From Argentina anserina (taxonomy: Eukaryota; Streptophyta; Magnoliopsida; Rosales; Rosaceae): DNA of 64,000 nt. The stretch is from the NCBI RefSeq assembly GCF_933775445.1, contig NC_065878.1, forward strand, positions 6,966,001 to 7,030,000, in the 5' to 3' direction. This document shows positions 60,458-64,000 of this stretch, one piece after another. Under the pieces are notes generated by a model that searched no databases, was not told the DNA's origin, and worked only from the letters and a program-made list of their open reading frames with translations. Both the position numbers and the translations under genes were made by a program. Each line of letters opens with the position of its first letter. Position 1 is the stretch's first letter.

Positions 60458-60960
60458 TAGGACAGCGAATCAATAAACTTCCCCATGTCATATACTACTC
60501 TAGTAAGACTCTCACTGATGCACAACTCAATTACTCCACCACTGAAAAAGAGTTATTGGCAGTTGTTTTTGCCCTAGACAAGTTTAGGTCTTATCTCTTA
60601 GGATCTAAAGTCATTGTTTTTTCTGATCATGTTGCATTGAAGTATCTTTTGTATTAAAAGGATGCAAAACCTCGTCTAATATGATGGATTATGTTGCTAC
60701 AAGAGTTTGACATTGAGATCAAAGATAAAAATGGTTCTGAGAATGTTGTAGCTGATCATTTGTCTAGATTGATTATCGAGTCTAGTGAGGATTCTTCCCC
60801 AATCACTGAGACTTTTCCTGATGAGCAACTTATGCATTTTTCTCATTTGGCATGGTATGCCAATATTTTCAATTATCTTGTAACTTGTGAGATGTCATCT
60901 CATTTAGCATGGTATGTCGATATTGTCAATTATCTTGTAACTGGTGAGATGTCATCTCAT
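60458..60960 (+). pseudogene. Element B RNase H, with a 57 bp duplication
   Basis: Reading [40 protein letters not shown] and FSDHVALKYLL, two stops lie near 60656 and 60680. A frame then resumes with LLQEFDIEIKDKNGSENVVA. At 60841-60954 a 57 bp block (SHLAWYANIFNYLVTCEMS) occurs twice in frame, with a few differences. Confidence 0.8.
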
Positions 60961-61379
60961 TGGAGCAAACAAGATAAATCAAAATTCTTAGCCTTGGTAA
61001 AACACTTCTTTTGGGATGACCCTTACTTGTTTAAGTATTGTGTCGATCAGATAATTAGGAGATGTGTCCCTGAAAATGAACAAACCAACATCCTCTCCTT
61101 TTGTCATGATCATGCATGTGGTGGCTATTTTAGTTCCAAAAAGACTGTTGCCAAAATCCTACAATGTGGATTCACTGGCCATCCATTTTCCGCGATACAC
61201 ATGAGTATTGCAAAGCATGTGACCGTTGTCAAAAGCTAGGAAGTCTTTCTAGGAGAAACATAATGCCCTTAAACCTAATCCTTATTATTGAACTCTTTGA
61301 TGTTTGGGGTATTGATTTTATGGGACTATTTCCTAACTCTTTTGGTAACTTGTACATCCTTGTTGCGGTTGGTGTCTAA
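60961..61379 (+). pseudogene. Element B integrase, zinc-binding and first core part
   Basis: KYCVDQIIRRCVPENEQTNI and FCHDHACGGYFSSKKTVAKI hold the two histidines. After a frameshift near 61165, EYCKACDRCQKLGSLSRR gives the two cysteines, and [18 protein letters not shown] gives the first catalytic aspartate. The frame ends at 61379. Confidence 0.8.
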
Positions 61380-61788
61380 GTGGGTAGAAGCTTTAGCATG
61401 CAAAACAAATGATCACAAGGTTGTGATAGGATTTTTAAAAGAGAATATATTTTCTCGTTTTGGTACCCCTCGTGCCATCATTAGTGATGGAGGAAAACAC
61501 TTTTGTAATAGGCCATTTGAGAACTTGATGAAACAATATGGTATTACACATAGAGTTGTAACCCCATATCACCCACAGACAAGCAGTCAAGTTGAAGTCT
61601 CTAATAGGGAAATTAAGCACATTCTTGAGAAGACGGTTAACCCCACTAAGAAAGATTGGTCTTTGAAACTCACTGATGCATTGTGGGCATACCGTACTGC
61701 TTTCAAAACCCCTATAGGAATGTCACATTTTCGACTTGTCTATGGTAAGGCATGTCATCTCCCTATTGAGTTAGAACATAGAGCTTAA
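61380..61788 (+). pseudogene. Element B integrase core
   Basis: [18 protein letters not shown] leads to [20 protein letters not shown] (second catalytic aspartate) and [19 protein letters not shown] (catalytic glutamate). [20 protein letters not shown] and [12 protein letters not shown] end the core before a stop at 61788. All three catalytic residues survive, but in different frames. Confidence 0.82.
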
Positions 61789-62124
61789 TGAAGTGGGATC
61801 TCACACGAAGCTCCAACTCAATGAATTGGAAGAAATTCAGAATGATGCTTATGACTCTGCAAAATTGTACAAGGATCGAATGAAGGTGTTTCATGACAAG
61901 AACATTTTGAGGAAAACGTTTCACCTGGTCAGAAAGTCCTCTTGTATAACTCTCATTTGCATATGTTCCCTGGTAAGTTGAAATCTCGGTGGACCGGTCA
62001 TTTTCTTGTTCGTATTGTTTATTCTCATGGAGCTGTTGAAATTAAAAATCCAAAAAATGGTGATGTGTTCAAAGTTAATGGTCAAATGTTGAAACCATTT
62101 TTGGAGTTGAAAACTCAACATTGA
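61789..62124 (+). pseudogene. Element B integrase C-terminal domain
   Basis: Two overlapping frames carry LQLNELEEIQNDAYDSAKLY and [12 protein letters not shown], then [20 protein letters not shown] and [20 protein letters not shown]. One frameshift lies near 61930. Confidence 0.75.
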
Positions 62125-63810
62125 AGAAGTGCTCCTCATTGATCATGTCTATCAGGATTGATACTTCTGGTGATTTGTGTTCTTATAGTTATAATTTTGT
62201 TTTATTTTTATCAGTGTCTTTTGTTAGTCATGTGTTATTTTCGTAATTTCTATCGAACTGTGAATTAAAAAATGATCAATTATATTTCACTGTTGGATTC
62301 ATTTAAAGAGAAATTGAAAAAGCGCCAATAAGGTACTATCTTTCTTAACCTTCCACCATCTTATTTAATGTTGTCATGCTTTACTTATGTAACATTGAGG
62401 ACAATGTTAGATTTAGGTTTGGGGGTAGGATTTTGAGAGTTTGGTTGTCTTTCTTTGTTGTTTAAAAAAAATAGTGTATGTTCTTCCTTGTGAGTTATAA
62501 AATAGTATGTTAACAATTAAAGATTAGAATCAATTTGGTAAGTTCTTGCACTTGGGGTATATTTTCATATGAGCCACATGGTACATCTTGACGTTGATGA
62601 GTAAGATTTGAGTTAAAAATCTAGATGAATATCAGTAGAGACTTATAACCATTGTAAGATTTGAGCTTGTCCCATTTTTCTGAGGGTTATACACTATTCT
62701 GATCCTTTCTTGTGCATATTTTTGTCAATGATCTCATTATTCATTTCATTTGATCAGTTGCCGAGAAAAACATTTATTGTGGGTCACTACTCCTTAGTGA
62801 TTTTGAGAGACTTAATGAACACATGAATCCAGAGATACGATCAAGGCCATGTTTGTTACATACGCTTGAGCCGTTCTAGCCATCCCATTCAATATTAATA
62901 CCGCTAGAAAGCCCATTGAGCCTAAATATAGTATTTTCTTTGTTTACCACATTTACCATTCCCTACTCCAATTGAGGAGTACCATATACTAATAAATAAA
63001 CATTTATCACCCTGTTTTCTGAGAACTTGTGACACAGTGGAGATAGTTTTGTGGCATTTGTTGTATTCCAATTAGCTGGAAAAAAAACGAGAAAAGAAAA
63101 AAAAATCGTATTCTTACAAACCATATGAAAAAAAAACATTAAAAAAAAAGAGAAAAAGAAAAAAAAGTATCTATTTTATTTACATAAAGTTTGGGAAATA
63201 AAAGTCAGTGTCATGTTCATGTGTGAAGACCTCTGCATAGTTCTCATAAATTTTTGAAATCCCTTCCCTTTCTTTGTTAGCCATAATCTTAGCCTTATAT
63301 TACAACCTTAAATAAAGTCCTTGCGATCTTGGGAGACATGTGGTCAAAATGTGGAAAGTGCATTAAGGAACTCTGGTGTATGAGATCCGACACTCTCAAT
63401 AGTAACTGGTATCATTTCATGAGATCAATTTTACATATTTTTCAGAAAGAGCAATTTCTTTTGATACACATATGTGAGACCTTTGCATTCCTTTACAATT
63501 ATTCTCCTTACATATGAACTGAGTGAAATACATACCCATATCTCTGAGCGTTTCAATTTTGAGTGAATATCATTTTGTGAGATTTGAAGTCGAAGTAAAT
63601 TTTCAAAAGGAAATTTGATTTGAGTTTAACTTTGAGATGAAAGGTTGTATTTGTGTTGGCTTCATTGATACAAACCCTAGGTTAAGATACATTCTGAATA
63701 AATTCTAACCTATGTCTTAACATACTATGTAGCTTAGTGAATAAGTTGTTAGTTGTGTTCTGTTTCTTTGTTTTGCTCGAGGACTAGCAAAATATAGGTT
63801 CGGGGGTATT
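62125..63810 (+). other. Non-coding 3' region of element B
   Basis: No env-like frame is recognisable. A purine-rich aggtttgggggtagga (about 62412-62430) resembles a polypurine tract. The true one, ataggttcgggggtatt, abuts the 3' LTR at 63811. An A-rich stretch lies at 63080-63170. Confidence 0.5.
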
Positions 63811-64000
63811 TGATGAGCACATTATATATCATATTATTATCCCTTATTTATATTTGTTAGTGACTTATTTTTATTAGTTTGAGTCATTTAGTTTGATATT
63901 GTGTCCTTATAAGTATTTGTCTTACATTAATAAAATGTTAAAGATATTGAAACAATTTATCTATTTTCATATGGTAAATTGAGTCATTGATTTAACATGA
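63811..64000 (+). repeat. 3' LTR of element B (start only)
   Basis: It starts tgatgagcacattatatatc and matches 52754 onward with few differences. It runs off the window. Confidence 0.85.

Larger units (their letters stand above)
52754..64000 (+). mobile_element. B: Ty3/gypsy Athila-type element, RT deleted (runs off window)
   Basis: The 5' LTR (52754-54296) starts tgatgagcacaatatat. The 3' LTR begins at 63811 with the same start and leaves the window. The primer site tggtgccgttgccgggga (54303-54320) is the Athila type. Gag, protease, RNase H and integrase are recognisable, but RT is absent. A foreign solo LTR sits in gag. The 3' end, and so the TSD, cannot be seen. Confidence 0.85.

Overview
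This is plant nuclear DNA, almost certainly from a dicot. The evidence is intron-containing genes, abundant Ty3/gypsy (Tekay and Athila type) and Ty1/copia LTR retrotransposons, hAT-like elements, MITEs and tRNA-derived SINE-like sequences. I cannot name the species from the sequence. About four fifths of the window is transposon. Most elements are decayed, and several are nested with intact target-site duplications (TSDs), so the insertion order can be read.

Left (1-17.6 kb): an hAT-like terminus and a short MITE. Then a decayed Copia element (E, 698-11015), whose 5' LTR was hit by a Tekay-type chromovirus (T1, 892-7997, TSD ccatt). T1 has lost gag, protease and the start of reverse transcriptase. 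A second Copia (C, 11505-17610, TSD aaat) follows, inserted in a SINE-like repeat.

Middle (17.7-36.4 kb): a minus-strand Copia (G, 17680-31227, TSD ttaat) holds a 2.4 kb gypsy-type LTR fragment (X) fused to a long, broken Athila element (A, about 20.25-29.76 kb) with readable gag, protease, RT, RNase H and integrase. To its right are a SINE-like copy, a probable solo LTR and a 690 bp MITE.

Gene island (36.9-50 kb): one two-exon gene for a 132-residue single-pass membrane protein (+ strand, 37063-39377). Convergent to it are exons of an unidentified minus-strand host gene (39916 to about 49.6 kb). That gene carries Copia D in its last intron and a 2.2 kb hAT-like element in an exon (8 bp TSD, 12 bp terminal inverted repeats). 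The hAT interior is a roughly 503 bp tandem repeat. Just upstream, an inverted duplication of the gene forms a long hairpin.

Right (50-64 kb): a truncated minus-strand Copia (F), a GC-rich-ended repeat, and an Athila element (B, 52754 to beyond the window end). B lacks reverse transcriptase, and its gag zinc knuckle is split by a minus-strand Tekay solo LTR (56196-58819, TSD aatgc).

I found no clear new biological system. The most unusual items are the hAT-like element with the 503 bp repeat, the exon hit with phase-consistent exons around it, the gene-derived hairpin, and a leader intron inside the Tekay LTR whose splice sites are conserved in three copies.
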